DNA of 64,000 nucleotides from Ophiura sarsii (taxonomy: Eukaryota; Echinodermata; Ophiuroidea; Amphilepidida; Ophiuridae): the NCBI GenBank assembly GCA_035610835.1, contig CM069452.1, positions 64,008,368-64,072,367 on the forward strand, given 5' to 3'. The notes beneath the pieces were generated by a model. That model was not told where the DNA came from and made no database searches. It was given only the letters and a program-made list of their open reading frames with translations. Shown here in pieces: positions 1 to 11,445 of this stretch. A program made the position numbers and the translations under genes. How positions within the stretch are numbered: the stretch's first letter is position 1; each line of letters opens with the position of its first letter.

Positions 1-77
1 CGCCAGGTATTGGGTCTAGTTTCTATCGCCGTTTTTACCAAAAACGATCTTTCGTACTACATTTATATTCAACTTAC

Positions 78-286
78 CTCAGACAATCCACGTTTTGTAA
101 CTGAAATCTGATCATCCGTCAAACTATTTATCAGATGAATATAGAACTCGGATACATTCCTATCGGAATCGATTTGCACCGGCGCATCCCACGTGAAGTA
201 TATAGCTTGGATGTTGTCAGTGTCATCTGCTTTGAACACGAGGCATGATGCTGCTGCATTTACGGGTGCACTTGCGGTTTCAATTG
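78..286 (-). CDS. Gene 1 exon 7: second FN3-like module, first part
   Basis: 209 nt, acceptor cctatacag, donor GAG/GTAAGT. Contains AIYFTWDAPV and VSEFYIHLINSLT. The next exon lies outside the window. Confidence 0.75.
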
Positions 287-3200
287 CTGTATAGGAAACA
301 TCAATTGCGAAATTGTTAATAGTTTAAAACATTACGCACAGGTGGTAAAAGATGACTTGATTCAAGGGGTTCCAATTACATCGAACTGAATTAAATGGAA
401 CAGAATTGTTCATATATCATTATAGTTTATGGCAACTTTCATCTTCAGTGTTAACCCTTTCCACGCGGCTATTAATGTTGCCATACAAAACAAGATCTTG
501 TCAGAAACCTTCCCCAAATGTCAAAGTCTATCTCAAGAATTACTGTTTCAATACTAGGCATGTTCGTACTTATTTCAATGCATTTCTCACGTTGATTCCA
601 AATATGGTTATGAAATTTACCAATGTTGACAATTTTGAAACATTTTTTGAAATTTTGGAATTTCTTCTGCAAACACCTACCTGCCGCGTGGAAAGTGTTA
701 ACTCTTATAATTATTAAAATACAAAATAAAGAATTAAAAAGCTTATTTATAAGGTACGTTCCATTTAGTTTACAACTTAACGTCACTTAAATAACCCGCA
801 TCAAGAAAATCAAGACCTTGTCGATTTGTATATTACTTATGATGAAAGTCATAAGTGATAGATCAACAGTAAATAAAAAGTGTTGGTGACTTACGAAGAC
901 TGCGACAGAATTCAACATCTTTTGTTTGTTCATAACAATCTAGAAGAAAAAAATAAGAGTTAACAGTTAACATTTTCTGACAATTTCTGAAAAGCCAACA
1001 ACCCCACTTAAAGGTAGTTGTTCCGATTGCTGACCCGATTTTCAACTTGATGTTTTCTATTTTACCTAAAAGGTCATCCTTAAAATTGTTGCATTCCAAA
1101 GTTTGAGTTGCATAACTCCAATGGTTCTATTTTTAGAAGCACAAGGTCAAAATACATGTGCTCATTGAGTAGTACACAGACTGGTTGGTGGAACCACCTT
1201 TAGCAGTAATCCACCACATTTTAGCCTATAATTTTCAAATGAAACATTTCTGGCCCCTAAGATTTTACAGACATAATGAGAAAAATATAGGGATTCTTCT
1301 GATACCAAAATATCTTGATGTGAAAAAAAATCATACCCCAAAAAAGTGATCAGAACATATACATTTAACATTTTGCACGCGGCTATTAGTTTTACCATAG
1401 GGGCCTACAAAACTTTTGTTTCTTCAGAAACATTTCCCAACTTTCAAGAGGTCGATCTCAAGGATTACCGAACCAATATTTGTACTTTTTTCAATGTATT
1501 TTTCATGGTAATTCCAAATATGGTAATGAAATTCAATAATTTTGACATTTCTGAAACATTTTGCCAAATTTTGGAAGTCGTCTGCAGACGCCTGCCACGT
1601 GGCGGTAAGTGTTAACACCTCAAATTTCTACGTAGGAGATTTTTTTGTCTACGACCAACGTATCCACAAATCGCGGCAGACGAGCACGTGAAGGACGTGA
1701 AACCGAGCGCCGAAGGCACAAGGGTCTTTGCGCAAATTACGTTTTCCTTGCGCAAACCTTGCAATGTTTAATGCACATTAGAACGGCAAATGAGCCAAAT
1801 GTCGTTTGATTTGAAAGTATACAGTACGGTGAAGGGCGCTATTACATTAATATCAGACGCCTTTAAATAGCTATATGGATATTTTACAAACCTGGACTTG
1901 TTGATATGAAAAGTGTCGTTCCATCCGAATCTGTTCTCTGTGTAGCAATATCTGTAAGGAATATCTGCAATTTAAAAGCAATAATAACTAAAGATTACTG
2001 TCGTCATAGACCACTATTATTTTAGGCGAGGCAATAGGCCGTGATCATGAACTTGGATGACCTCAACATTACGTTTAAAAGATCTCCCCCAATCCTAATA
2101 TACATTTTAATGAAATCAAACAATGGGAATTAATTTGACCTCGCTTGACCTTGAATAACCGGGGATGACTTCCGCATGACCTTCAAAACATCTTTCTTGC
2201 CTCTGCCATCCTTTCTTCTAAATTTCAACCATATCTGACCTGACGATGAAAAATGATTGACCTCTGTTGACCTCTGAATGACTTGACCTTTTAAATATCT
2301 CCCCCCTCCTACTGCGATCTCTCCACCACAATTCATCAAGGAACAATATCAACCGATTTAGACCTCTATTGATACTTTCATGACCTTTGACCCAAACCTT
2401 ATGATGTACTGCTTGACCTTTAGTGACCCTTTCTTGGACTTTTAACCTCGATATAATGATTGACTTTTTTCTTGTCTAATTGAAAATCATACGAGGCAAC
2501 AGGTGCGGGTAAAATCGAAGCATGTCTTACATTTGGTCATGTTTATATTATCCACTGTCCTCTGTCTGGATCTGATCACGTATGTTTTGGTTCACTAAAG
2601 AGTACTTCTAATTTCGACTAATCGGTCAAAGGGTACCAAAGCACGCAACTAAATCTATCTATGCATTCGGTTATTTATAGATCACCCTTTCAAAGGTAAA
2701 GTAATTTTGCTTTCAATGTCACTAAAGTGTTTAAAACCTCTTAAGGCCCTTTCACACCTACACTGCTAAAATGTTGAGCAAAATGCGTTGCTTAATTGCG
2801 TTTAATCATCTGTTGGGTAAATGTTTGATTAAATTTTATTCAACATATGTAGAAATCTAGGTGTTGTATAAAAGTAAAAACTACCCAACGTTGAGCAAAA
2901 CAATTTAGTAACAAGTTGATTCGTTAATTGTTTCAATTGGCCAACTGTTGAGTATTTGTCTCAGGCAATCACGCAACTTATATATGTTAAGATTTACTCA
3001 TGTGGTTTTTATTGATCAACTGTTGCTTAATTCTCGATTCTAATTGCGTCCGTGGTGGATCTTCTCAGAATTTGGGGAACGGTTGTATACGACATATACA
3101 GGGCGGGTCAAAAAGAAGTTGATCGAGAATGAATATTTGTTTAAAAATGTACCAAACCAATTTGACAAACCAATGAGGCACGTATTCTAAGAGCAACTTA

Positions 3201-6200
3201 TTCCGCTCATATGACAAAAGGAATCAGTGAAATCGATCAATTATATCGAGCGATATGCCTGTTTTAATAAAATAATCACAATAAAAAACACCAATGATAA
3301 CAGATGTAAGATATGATGTATATAGTTAAATAACATGTCAAACAAATTACAGATCCACTACCGAGAGGGAGTGGTGGATGTAGCTCTCCTGCATCGCCCA
3401 GAATTCCCATTACAAGTTACCGGTTCACTACCGAGAGGAAGTAATGTATATATGTAGCTCTGCCGCATCGTCCCGAATTCCCAATTTTTGCCTACCCCGT
3501 GTATACAAAAAAGGTTCAATATGTAATGAAAACAATTCACAAATTAAGCAACAGTTGGTATTAAAATGCCCAACAAATGGTTAATTAATAATACCCAACT
3601 GTTTTGTAATGAAAAATGTGAAACTGTTGAGTAACTGGAATTGTTCAGCTGTTGGTGAAAACATGTTATCCAACGGTAACTGTTGAGCGGTTGCATACTT
3701 CAACAACGTGTAAAATGTTGAGTAAATATTTAAGCAACCTCTTTGCATGGCGATAAGGCCAGCGATTGAACCGCGCTGACAAAATATTAAAATATGAATA
3801 ATACACAGTGAGAGAGCGGAAAACTGTCCGAAATTATCAATTTTTAAATCAAGGGCACTAAAAACCTTTTACTGGTCTTTGAGTCTTCTCATGGTGTCTT
3901 TGTCGTTGTACATGTACTGTATTATGTTGTTCACTTGTCAAACCCCGATAACAGACTGAGCAGGCAGGAGGCTCTCTTTATAGGGCGATTGCATGGGTTC
4001 GTTAGTTCAAATAATCCTTTAGACGAAGACATGCATGAATGGAGTCCAATCCCTTGGATTAATAAGTTTATCAGGTGTTTGGTATTGTACTTGGGGTGAT
4101 GATTTGGATCACCCAGTGGACCTATGCCTTTAAGGAATCAATGTCTCGGCCTACACTTACTTTAAAAATCTGCTCATATCCGTATTGGAGGTTTTCAAAT
4201 GTGTGATTTGTAGACTCCTAAAAAGTAAACAAATCAAACCGTGGATTATTGTCTTCACGACCCATCATGATGTATGGGTGGCATTTAAATTCTTAAACTT
4301 ACTTAAATAACTTTTTTGTTGCTACCCATGTGTCATGCATTGATCAGTTATCAATTGGCGAGAACAGGCCTACTAAACTTGCTCACATTCACCATGCTCA
4401 CGCAGGAATCTCTCTCCTCCTGCTGTACGTATGGCCGATACATATAAGTGACTCTTACGTAAGATTTGGGGGCCAGAGTTATATTTTAATTACCAAACCG
4501 TACAAATACCCATGAAAATTTGTAATTATACCAAATTAAAGCAAATATTTCGATAATAGTTTAGAAATAATTGAAATACTATAGTCTTATTTCAACGGGT
4601 TCTTGTGCGTATAGTGATGCAGCATATTACTTTGGCGCCAATCGTATACGTGATAAGCTCGGCGCTCTTCGCAAGGTTGCAAATAAATTGACGCCATTGG
4701 GCAGATCTACTGTGTACAAATCACAAGTCCGTAGCATAATGGAGTATGCTTCACTAGGCTGGTCTAGCGCTTCATCTACTACCGTATCCTAAGCCAGCTT
4801 GACAACATCCAAAAGAAGGCACTTAAGATCATTGGAGCTCATGACGCTATCACTGAAAGCCAAACTGGAGTCAGGGTTACTCTATAAAGGGAGTCCAGCC
4901 TACATGTGACTCTATGTCAATATTGACTCTGTTTGGAGAGTCACATGACTCCCTTGGAGAGTCAATATTTACTGACTCCTTTGGAGAGTCATGATATGAT
5001 GCATGACTCTTCAAGGGAGTCTTGTGACTCTTCAAATGGAGTCAATATTGACATAGAGTCCCATGTAGGCTGGACTCCCTTTCGAGAGTAATAATGACTC
5101 CAACTGTCTAAATAGAGTCACCGTGACTCCAGGTAGGAATAAGACACTGAGAACTTGGGGGGGGGCTTAAGGATTGGCTCTTTGATGTTTATGTTCTTGC
5201 TCAATGTATTTGCATTTACTTAGCGAGCAATCAATCACTTCCTTAATACCAGTGAGAAATATGCATATATATCAATGTACATTCAACGGTGTTAAATTAA
5301 CGCATCGACTTGATTCAAATAGATTAATAGGTTTAAATAAATAAAAGGTGCAAATTAGCTCGTTAGCGTAATTGAAATGGTACACACGAGCACTGGTGCT
5401 AATTTTTGTACCATTGCAATTATGCTAATAAGCGATTTGCGCATTTTACTCGGCTAATATAAGACCAAGTAAAATATGCAAATTAGCTCCAGAGAGTCAG
5501 GATGACTCCTTTGGAGAGTCATGGCCGATGACTCTTTCCGACGGCTATGATGACTCCTTTGGAGAGTCAGGATGACTCCTTTGGAGAGTCGGGATGACTC
5601 CTTTGAAGAGTCAGGATGACTCCTTTGAAGAGTCAGGATGACTCCTTTGAAGAGTCAGGATGACTCCTTTGAAGAGTCAGGATGACTCCTTTGGAGAGTC
5701 AGGATGACTCCTTTGGAGAGTCATGGCCGATTTACTCCATTTCAAGAGTCACTTGACTCCAGTTTGGCTTTCAGTGATGGTCTACCGCATCTCAGCATCA
5801 CAAGCCTACTTCACAGGCGACATGTAGCAGCAGCCACGGTCTTGTACAAAATGCACACCAACCACTGCCCACAAGATTTGGCAGCATTGCTCCCCACACC
5901 ATATGTTCATCGTCGTGCTACGCGTTCAAGTGTTGCAATGCCAGATCACGCCCATTCACTGCCACCTGCCAGAACTTACTGCTTAGACAGAAGTTTCATC
6001 CATACAGCTGTTCCACTGTGGAACAGTCTTCCAGTCAATGTTGTTGGTAACATCCAAGAGGAAGGACTACAATCTTTTAAATGTCGTGTTAACAGACATT
6101 TTCTCTCCAACTCTTCAGAGTATGTTGGCTAAGCTCTCTCGATGTATCAATGACCTTCAGATATTATTTTTCTTCTCTTATTTTTTGATGTTATTCTCTA

Positions 6201-9160
6201 TGTTTGGGTGTTTATCCTATCCTATTCATGTCCCACGCCACTTTCTTTGGCTTTTTTACTTGCCCAATTGTGTTTACTTGTATTTTTGATTATTTTCTGA
6301 GTTGCAGTGAACCAATTGATTGGCCCATCAGAGCTCTCTGTTGAGAGTTACCCGTTTGATTTGTAATCACTCAGTAACTTTGTTAATGTCTGTTGGGCTA
6401 TTGTTCAAATTTGCTCTTTATATACAACAACAACAAAAAGTACATGTCAGTTATACGTATGAGCCATACGTACTCGTTTTTCACTGCGGCTTTATAAGCA
6501 GAGCTTAGACTAAACACTTCAGTCGTCTAACAATATCAAAGGGACGCGATGCCAACGCACAAACCATAATAAGGCCGACATTGATGGGGCTGTAACAGAT
6601 CTAGGCGAAGCTGCGAAATTAACACGCTAAGTGGCCTTTACGGTCGATAACACCAGGGTTGTTTGTTTGCATCAGCCACCATTTACAAATACACGCGAAC
6701 ATTTTCACGGAGGAGACCTTGCAAAATGTTCATCGGTCATTATGTAGCTATTCACAGTGCACACATCGAATGGTATTAATCTTGTTTCCGTTATAGGCTA
6801 TATGATGTTGTCTGTTCGTTTACTTACGGTATAAATATACAAATCGGGATCAAGATCATCGCGTTTGCACACAGGTGTTTGAAGTATACTCGTTGTATTT
6901 AGTCTAACAGCGAATCCATAGCCTGAAGAAACAACACAAATAATAATAATATGTTTCAGTCTAACAATTAAACAGATCTAACACATTAGTGCTAGGCGTG
7001 TATTTTGTGATCGGTATTTTCCAAAAATTGAAATTATGTGTTAGAAAGGATGTTAAAAAAGTAAACTGCGCCAATAAAGTATCTAAACACTTACAAGTGG
7101 TCAGATTTATCAGAACCTGAAATAGTATGCAAACAAATGATTAATTAATTCAATTCACAGTTATCTTCTGCGCATTTTGACACCTCTTTTGTTGCGCTAC
7201 GATGTTGTTTGGCGGATTTATGGGCACTTGGGTGGCTAAAGGTCAAATTCAAAAGTTGCAAAAGCCCCTATTCAAGCAAGAGCGTTGTATTGTGACGAAT
7301 AAGATCAGCATTATTTTTGCCCGCCTTTTATAAATGATTTGTATATCGCGTGTTGGAAAAATCGATTGCGATGAACATCAGCATTAATTGTCAATAACAA
7401 AACAAAAGGGTCAGAAATGGGAGGCATAAATCTATAATTTTTAATTAATAAAACTGGTGTATTTTGTCTTGATTTTGTCTGTGTGTGATGCTTGTGTGAG
7501 TTCCCTTCGGGTGAATAGGAGCTTTTGCAACTTTTGAATTCGACCTTAAGCCACTCAAATGCCCATAAATCCGCCAAACATCATCGTAGCGCAACAAAAG
7601 AGGTGTCAAAATGCGCAGAAGACAACTGTGAATCTAATTAATTAATTCTTTTTTTGCATACTATTTCAGGTTCTGATACATCTGACCATATGTAAGTGTT
7701 TAGATACTTTATTGGCGCAGTTTATTTGCTTTGACAACTTTGCCATTGCTTCTTCACACAATTGAATAGACCAGCGATTTGAGGTTATCGACTTCATCGG
7801 GCATCTCGGTGTTAGCAGACAGAACAAAGGTTGATTGGCATATTTATATCTTCAACGTACACTAGAATATATTGAAGGCATAATTCAATAACGACATGAT
7901 GTGAATTGCTAAAAGACACAGTGAAAAAAGAAATCATTGCACGCGCGCTCTGCAGCTAAGAGACGGAATGAGTATGAAACGACAATTTCCATCATCGAAC
8001 TCATTAAAATCCATCAACGCCACGGGAAACTGATTAAAACATTGAGGATCCGAGATATTGGTTAACTATCTCCCCTAGATCTAGTAACGTACCTTCCCCT
8101 GGTGAGTCCCATGCGACGAGGGCATTCAATGTCCAGATGGGTTGAGATTGATTGTCAGACTGCTCTGAAAAGAATTCATACGTGACGCTGTCTTCATCAA
8201 AACAGTCGGCTGAAAATGGATGGAGAAAGAAGGGTATATTAAAGGAAAGCGGTCATGGTGAGGAAAAGAACCGCTGACGGCGATTGTTGGTCCAGCTTAA
8301 CCTTAGCTAATAACTAATTACATCACTTATATCACACGATAGAAAATGCGTTCAATCAAATGAAGGATGGTTGATTGAGCGCGCCGTTCACAATGGGTTA
8401 AGAGATTGTTGTAGAGTCGCACACAATACCGCTTGCATACGTAGAACAATTACAGACTGCGCCAATATCCAACTTGTTTAGATTCAAATAGTCGCCGCGC
8501 GCTGTTCAATTTTCGTTAGAATCCTCAACATGACCGCTTCCCTTTAACCAGATGATAAATGACGTGAGTGATCATCATACCCTGGCATCATACCTTTTGG
8601 AGTCGGGTCATAATCATCATAATTAAGGTAATTAAGCACATACACCAAGTCATAGGTCCGATTATTTATCCGTGCAGTTTTAAACCATCTGTTTTGTTAC
8701 TTTGTTTCCCGAACCATCGCAAATAGAAGAAACAAGTTACGTATAACATGTATAAGTTACACTTTTTGCGTGTTTGATAATTGTGTTATGACATGTATTA
8801 TGAGGAATCAGTACACTCGGGTGGCGACGTGAAATATGTTTTTATACAGCAATACATTAACAACCATTATAGACAGATTATAATCCTTTTGATCAACAAT
8901 AGTTGTGACGCTGATTTTATTTTAAAATAGGTTGACATCTTTTGAAAATTCGATAATTTGATAAAGTAAACCAGTGATTTGTTCTTCACCTTACGCGGTG
9001 ATTTCAACTTACGGATACCGCAGAATGACGAGGCACAGGCAGACAACGTCGATCTGAACATGGTCAGAAACAGGAGAGTTGCAAGAAAAGCTACAGCTGC
9101 TGGTAGACCATTATGACGTCGAGGCATCTCAAATCTCATTTTAATTTGAGAGAAATACAT
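78..9160 (-). CDS. Gene 1: paralogous receptor kinase, 5' half only (possible pseudogene)
   Basis: Exons 9160-9013, 8699-8594, 8209-8093, 6922-6828, 1964-1892, 939-895 and 286-78 match gene 2 exons 1-7 in order, splice sites and phase. The TSP1, TM and kinase exons would lie left of the window. Protein identity to gene 2 is high in most exons. In exon 2 a net 4-nt insertion (plus-strand ccat near 8686-8689) shifts the frame; none of the nearby AG acceptors I tried restores phase 1. So gene 1 is either a recent pseudogene, uses an unrecognised acceptor, or has a sequence error here. The other six exons are open, which argues against long-standing decay. Confidence 0.65.
448..702 (+). mobile_element. 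MITE family CGCGGC, copy 1
   Basis: Ends gtgttaaccctttccacgcggc and the inverse gccgcgtggaaagtgttaac (inverted repeat of about 20 bp). Internal block ttccaaatatggttatgaaatt recurs in the other copies. The 103-codon frame over it is shared as sequence, not as a gene. An equivalent worn copy lies in gene 2 at about 49385-49555, so it predates the gene duplication. Confidence 0.65.
895..939 (-). CDS. Gene 1 exon 6: Cys linker exon
   Basis: 45 nt, acceptor tttcttctag, donor C/GTAAGT. The encoded DCYEQTKDVEFCRSL is identical to gene 2. Confidence 0.65.
1363..1616 (+). mobile_element. MITE family CGCGGC, copy 2
   Basis: Same ends and interior as 448-702. A diverged equivalent is at about 50180-50370 in gene 2. 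Confidence 0.6.
1892..1964 (-). CDS. Gene 1 exon 5: end of first FN3-like module
   Basis: Acceptor aaattgcag, donor CAG/GTTTGT, 73 nt. Reads IFLTDIATQRT as in gene 2. Confidence 0.65.
2139..2460 (+). repeat. TGACC half-site-rich tract
   Basis: About ten TGACC(T/C) motifs in 320 bp, all on one strand, including a DR1 TGACCTTTGACCC at 2381-2393. Absent from gene 2. May be a degenerate tandem repeat or a nuclear-receptor response region. Confidence 0.55.
2761..3750. mobile_element. CACTGC-type motif-rich element (gene 1 intron)
   Basis: TA/CACTGCTAAAATGTTGAGC at the left and GCAACCTCTTTGCATGG at the right (a damaged GCAGTG). The internal body (3350-3540, with a tandem repeat of about 77 bp) matches 47840-48000. 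CAACTGTTG-like motifs recur throughout. Confidence 0.7.
4851..5776. mobile_element. GAGTC-rich fold-back element inside the LINE
   Basis: Ends are perfect inverse copies: CACTGAAAGCCAAACTGG...CCAGTTTGGCTTTCAGTG, flanked by AT on both sides. The inside is dominated by GGAGTC/GACTCC: a palindrome at 4885-5080 centred near 4995, a second inverted repeat at 5350-5450 (ttagc.taattg.aatggtac), and a 22-bp minisatellite at 5490-5740. Confidence 0.75.
5490..5745 (+). repeat. 22-bp minisatellite, GGATGACTCCTTTGGAGAGTCA type
   Basis: About ten head-to-tail units of ggatgactcctttgRagagtca. Each unit is itself near-palindromic (gactcc...ggagtc). Part of the fold-back element. Confidence 0.9.
5782..6132 (+). 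pseudogene. LINE RT C-terminal tail
   Basis: Open from the fold-back edge to a TAA: HRRHVAAATVLYKM, then a Cys/His-containing stretch, and AVPLWNSLP near the end, typical of CR1/L2 ORF2 C-termini. The 61 codons between 4610 and 4792 are the upstream part, with a frameshift before LDNIQKK. Confidence 0.7.
6828..6922 (-). CDS. Gene 1 exon 4: FN3-like, middle
   Basis: Acceptor ttcttcag, donor ACC/GTAAGT, 95 nt and open. Reads GYGFAVRLN to LYIYT. Residues between are the most changed relative to gene 2. Confidence 0.7.
7064..7722. mobile_element. Fold-back MITE, AACTGCGCC ends (gene 1 intron)
   Basis: TA/AACTGCGCCAATAAAGTATC and its inverse ending at 7722/TA, with arms of about 250 bp each. Gene 2 reads gacaaagtacttgctttgac at 55530, the empty site with one TA. 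Shares an internal block (cattttgacacctc...tacgatgttg) with 47036-47501. Confidence 0.85.
8093..8209 (-). CDS. Gene 1 exon 3: FN3-like, first strands
   Basis: Acceptor ccattttcag, donor AAG/GTACGT, 117 nt and open. Contains ALVAWDSPGE as in gene 2. Confidence 0.75.
8594..8699 (-). pseudogene. Gene 1 exon 2, frame disrupted
   Basis: 106 nt against 102 in gene 2. The 3' part reads RINNRTYDLVYVLNYLNYDDYDPTPK in the expected frame, but the added 4 nt put the 5' part in another frame with an early TAA. Donor AAAAG/GTATGA is conserved. Confidence 0.5.
9013..9160 (-). CDS. Gene 1 exon 1: signal peptide
   Basis: Same acceptor (ttttcacgcag/ATG) and donor (C/GTAAGT) as gene 2 exon 1, with one additional Arg codon (MPRRHNG). 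The hydrophobic core is unchanged and the mature start is SACASSFCGIR. Confidence 0.75.
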
Positions 9161-9419
9161 CTGCGTGAAAAACACTAGGTGAGGCGTGTCAGTGGATGCA
9201 TGGAAGATTATCCACTGCTATTCTTACACCCCAAAGCCTGAAAAAGTGATATAGGGAACAACCTAAAATTACAAACAAATTCCCGACAATAAAATTACCT
9301 TTTATTGTCAATGACTCACGCAGTCAGATCCATCTACAAACCGCGGAAGCCGAAAATGTAGAAGACGAGAAACGTCGAGGGCACAATGGACTTTGCGCAA
9401 AACACTGTTTCCTTGTGTA

Positions 9420-9525
9420 TTACACTTTTCACGCGGCTATTATTGTTACCATTTACAAAACATATTTTTAGAAACCTTATCCCAATTTTTAAGGTCTACC
9501 GTATCTCAAGGATAAGGGACAATTT
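9420..9525 (+). mobile_element. MITE family CGCGGC, fragment
   Basis: Left end cacttttcacgcggctattattgttacca and part of the interior. It passes into a simple aaaaaatg/gaaagaaa-rich stretch. Confidence 0.45.
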
Positions 9526-9847
9526 TATTGAGAAAGAAAAAATGCATCAAGAAAGACAAATCTTCACCGAAAAAAAAATGTAATCTAGAAAGAAACGATC
9601 TTTATCGTTGAAGATTTTTTTTTCTCGATGAAGATTTTTTTTCTTGATGACATTTTTTTTCTCGGTGAAGATTTTTTCATCTTTCTCGGATGACTTTATT
9701 TTTCTCAATGAATAAAGTCCCACGTGGCGTGCCATATAATTATTAGACCACTAATAACTCATATCCAGTATTTTTGTTTGTAATAACTTACTTTAAATCC
9801 AAGATGGCCGCCAAAATGGCCGTTACAAATGTAGAAATAGTCTATAA

Positions 9848-10108
9848 GGTCCGTATGCACAAAAGAGTTAGACTGGGTCTAAAGTTAGACCTGGTCTAAG
9901 TGGATATTGGTTTTTGTGAAATGCACACTTTTATTACATTTATTTCTCAAAGTAGCAAATAAATTTTAAAGATTCGGATGCAAAGTTCAAAAATAGCACA
10001 AAATATCTCATGAAAATGCAGAGGAAAACAGGTTTTGAGGCATGAATAAATTTCACTTAGACCTGGTTTAACTTTAGACCCGGTCTAACTCTTTTGTGCA
10101 TACGGACC
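9848..10108. mobile_element. TAA-flanked fold-back MITE
   Basis: TAA/GGTCCGTATGCACAAAAGAG to the inverse ending at 10108/TAA, 261 bp with inverse arms of about 55 bp built on GTTAGACC. TAA target fits PIF/Harbinger. Confidence 0.7.
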
Positions 10109-10264
10109 TAAGAGTGTATATTGCATCACATTCAGCTAGGCCTATGTTCTAAACTGCTAAGCTATATCTTTTAGATATAAGACCCACCTCTGTAACAATT
10201 TTTATTCTGGATCACTTTCCAAAATGGCTGCCGTATGGTTAAGTTAATGTCAAAAAGTTGGGTT

Positions 10265-10530
10265 GGGGGAGTCCTGGGGGGAGGGGAACTGTAGCAACTT
10301 CAAGTCGTTCGGGTAATATCTGACTTTTTCAACTTCCGCAAAATGTGATATCTGGCAACACTGACTTGTATAAATCAGGTATAGGGCTACTCAATCATGT
10401 AGTCAGTTTGGGCAAAAAATCTACCAACTTGGTGTAGGGTTCTGCCAAACTTTAATATTTTGGTGCTTGTGCGTATAGTGAAATCAAAATAATTAGGAGG
10501 ATTTTCCCTTAAAATGAGCAAAACAAGATA
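10265..10530 (+). repeat. Dispersed repeat, inverse of 57230-57490
   Basis: Shares acttggtgtagggttctgcc, aattaggaggattttccctt and gaagttg/caacttc blocks with the minus strand of 57230-57490. TE type unknown. Confidence 0.6.
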
Positions 10531-10689
10531 GGTTCGTTACCATGGCAACAGAGAGTTGCTGACATTTTTAATACAAATCTACAAAATGTCTTTCACCTCC
10601 CAAACTTTAGAAAAAATCCATGTGTTTGTCACATGTGTATGAAGAGAGGATGATAAACACAAAATATATTTGTTTTATTAACATACGGT

Positions 10690-10995
10690 ATATAAAGAGC
10701 CGAAATTAGTGTAAGCATTATTTAACCAACTACTGTTAGTTACAACATATTAACCAACAAATGATTAAAAATTGTAACCAACCATAGGTTAAAGTTTAAC
10801 CAACCACTGTTGGTAAAAACATATTAACCAACAAATGATTAAAAATTGTAACCAACCACAGATTAAAGTTTAACCAACAGCTGTTGGTTACGGTTTTAAC
10901 CAACCAATTGTGTGGTTCACCTGGTAACCTCCCGTTGGTTACAATTTTAACCAACATGGTTAAAGATGTTAACCTTTGTTCTGAGAGTGTACAGA
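10690..10995. repeat. GTTGGTTAA motif-rich element
   Basis: TTAACCAAC/GTTGGTTAA-like motifs occur more than ten times, including an 85-bp direct repeat (10744 and 10809 regions). The right edge aaggttaacatc / gaacaaagg...agagtg resembles the ends of CACTC-type MITEs. The left edge is unclear. Confidence 0.5.
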
Positions 10996-11344
10996 GTACA
11001 ATAGTAATTCTAAATATAATTTTACTCAAGGTAAATGTTTTGGCGTAACACCATATTCTTTTGCATCTTCACATATAACTGCACTGTCTATCCAATGGCG
11101 ATCAAGACCTATCACTTACAATTTAGGTTTTTTTACAAAAGATTATGGATCCGAACTCAAATTAGACTATGCACATTTTGTTATTGTTTGTAGTTAGTAT
11201 GGATGTCCATGCGACAAACACAACTTATGTTGGAATTGTGCTAAACATTTTTGATAAGAATATACCTTCACATTTTATACATTTATGATATAATAATGGT
11301 ATAATATTAAGTAAATACAATCTTAATCAAATCCAAATTCTTAC

Positions 11345-11445
11345 CGTAAACATTTGTCGTATAATCGGTCTTAATATATGCTAAATAAGTATCATTAGAT
11401 CCTACTTCCTACAACACTGGGAAATAGCAGAGCAGTATATAACTT
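11345..11445 (-). other. Probable non-coding first exon of gene 1
   Basis: Homologous to 60639-60740 with the donor G/GTAAGAATT kept. More diverged than the other two copies. The upstream edge is not defined. Confidence 0.35.

Larger units (their letters stand above)
4658..6437 (+). mobile_element. CR1/L2-like LINE 3' fragment in gene 1 intron
   Basis: Encodes the C-terminal part of a reverse transcriptase (LGALRKVANKLTPLGRSTVY, YASLGWSS, then LDNIQKKALKIIG one frame over, and later LLHRRHVAAATVLYKMH to AVPLWNSLP). Ends in a short (ACA)n tail. Gene 2 reads gtgataag-tacatgtcag across this point (51552), an empty site. Split by the fold-back element at 4851-5776. Confidence 0.75.

Noticed and set aside
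406..717. 103-codon frame in gene 1's intron
   Set aside because: Lies over the CGCGGC MITE, and its relatives at 1346-1615 and elsewhere differ in frame and length.
5490..5745. Regular short repeats that could suggest a CRISPR array
   Set aside because: Units are head-to-tail with no unique spacers, in a eukaryotic intron and inside a fold-back element.
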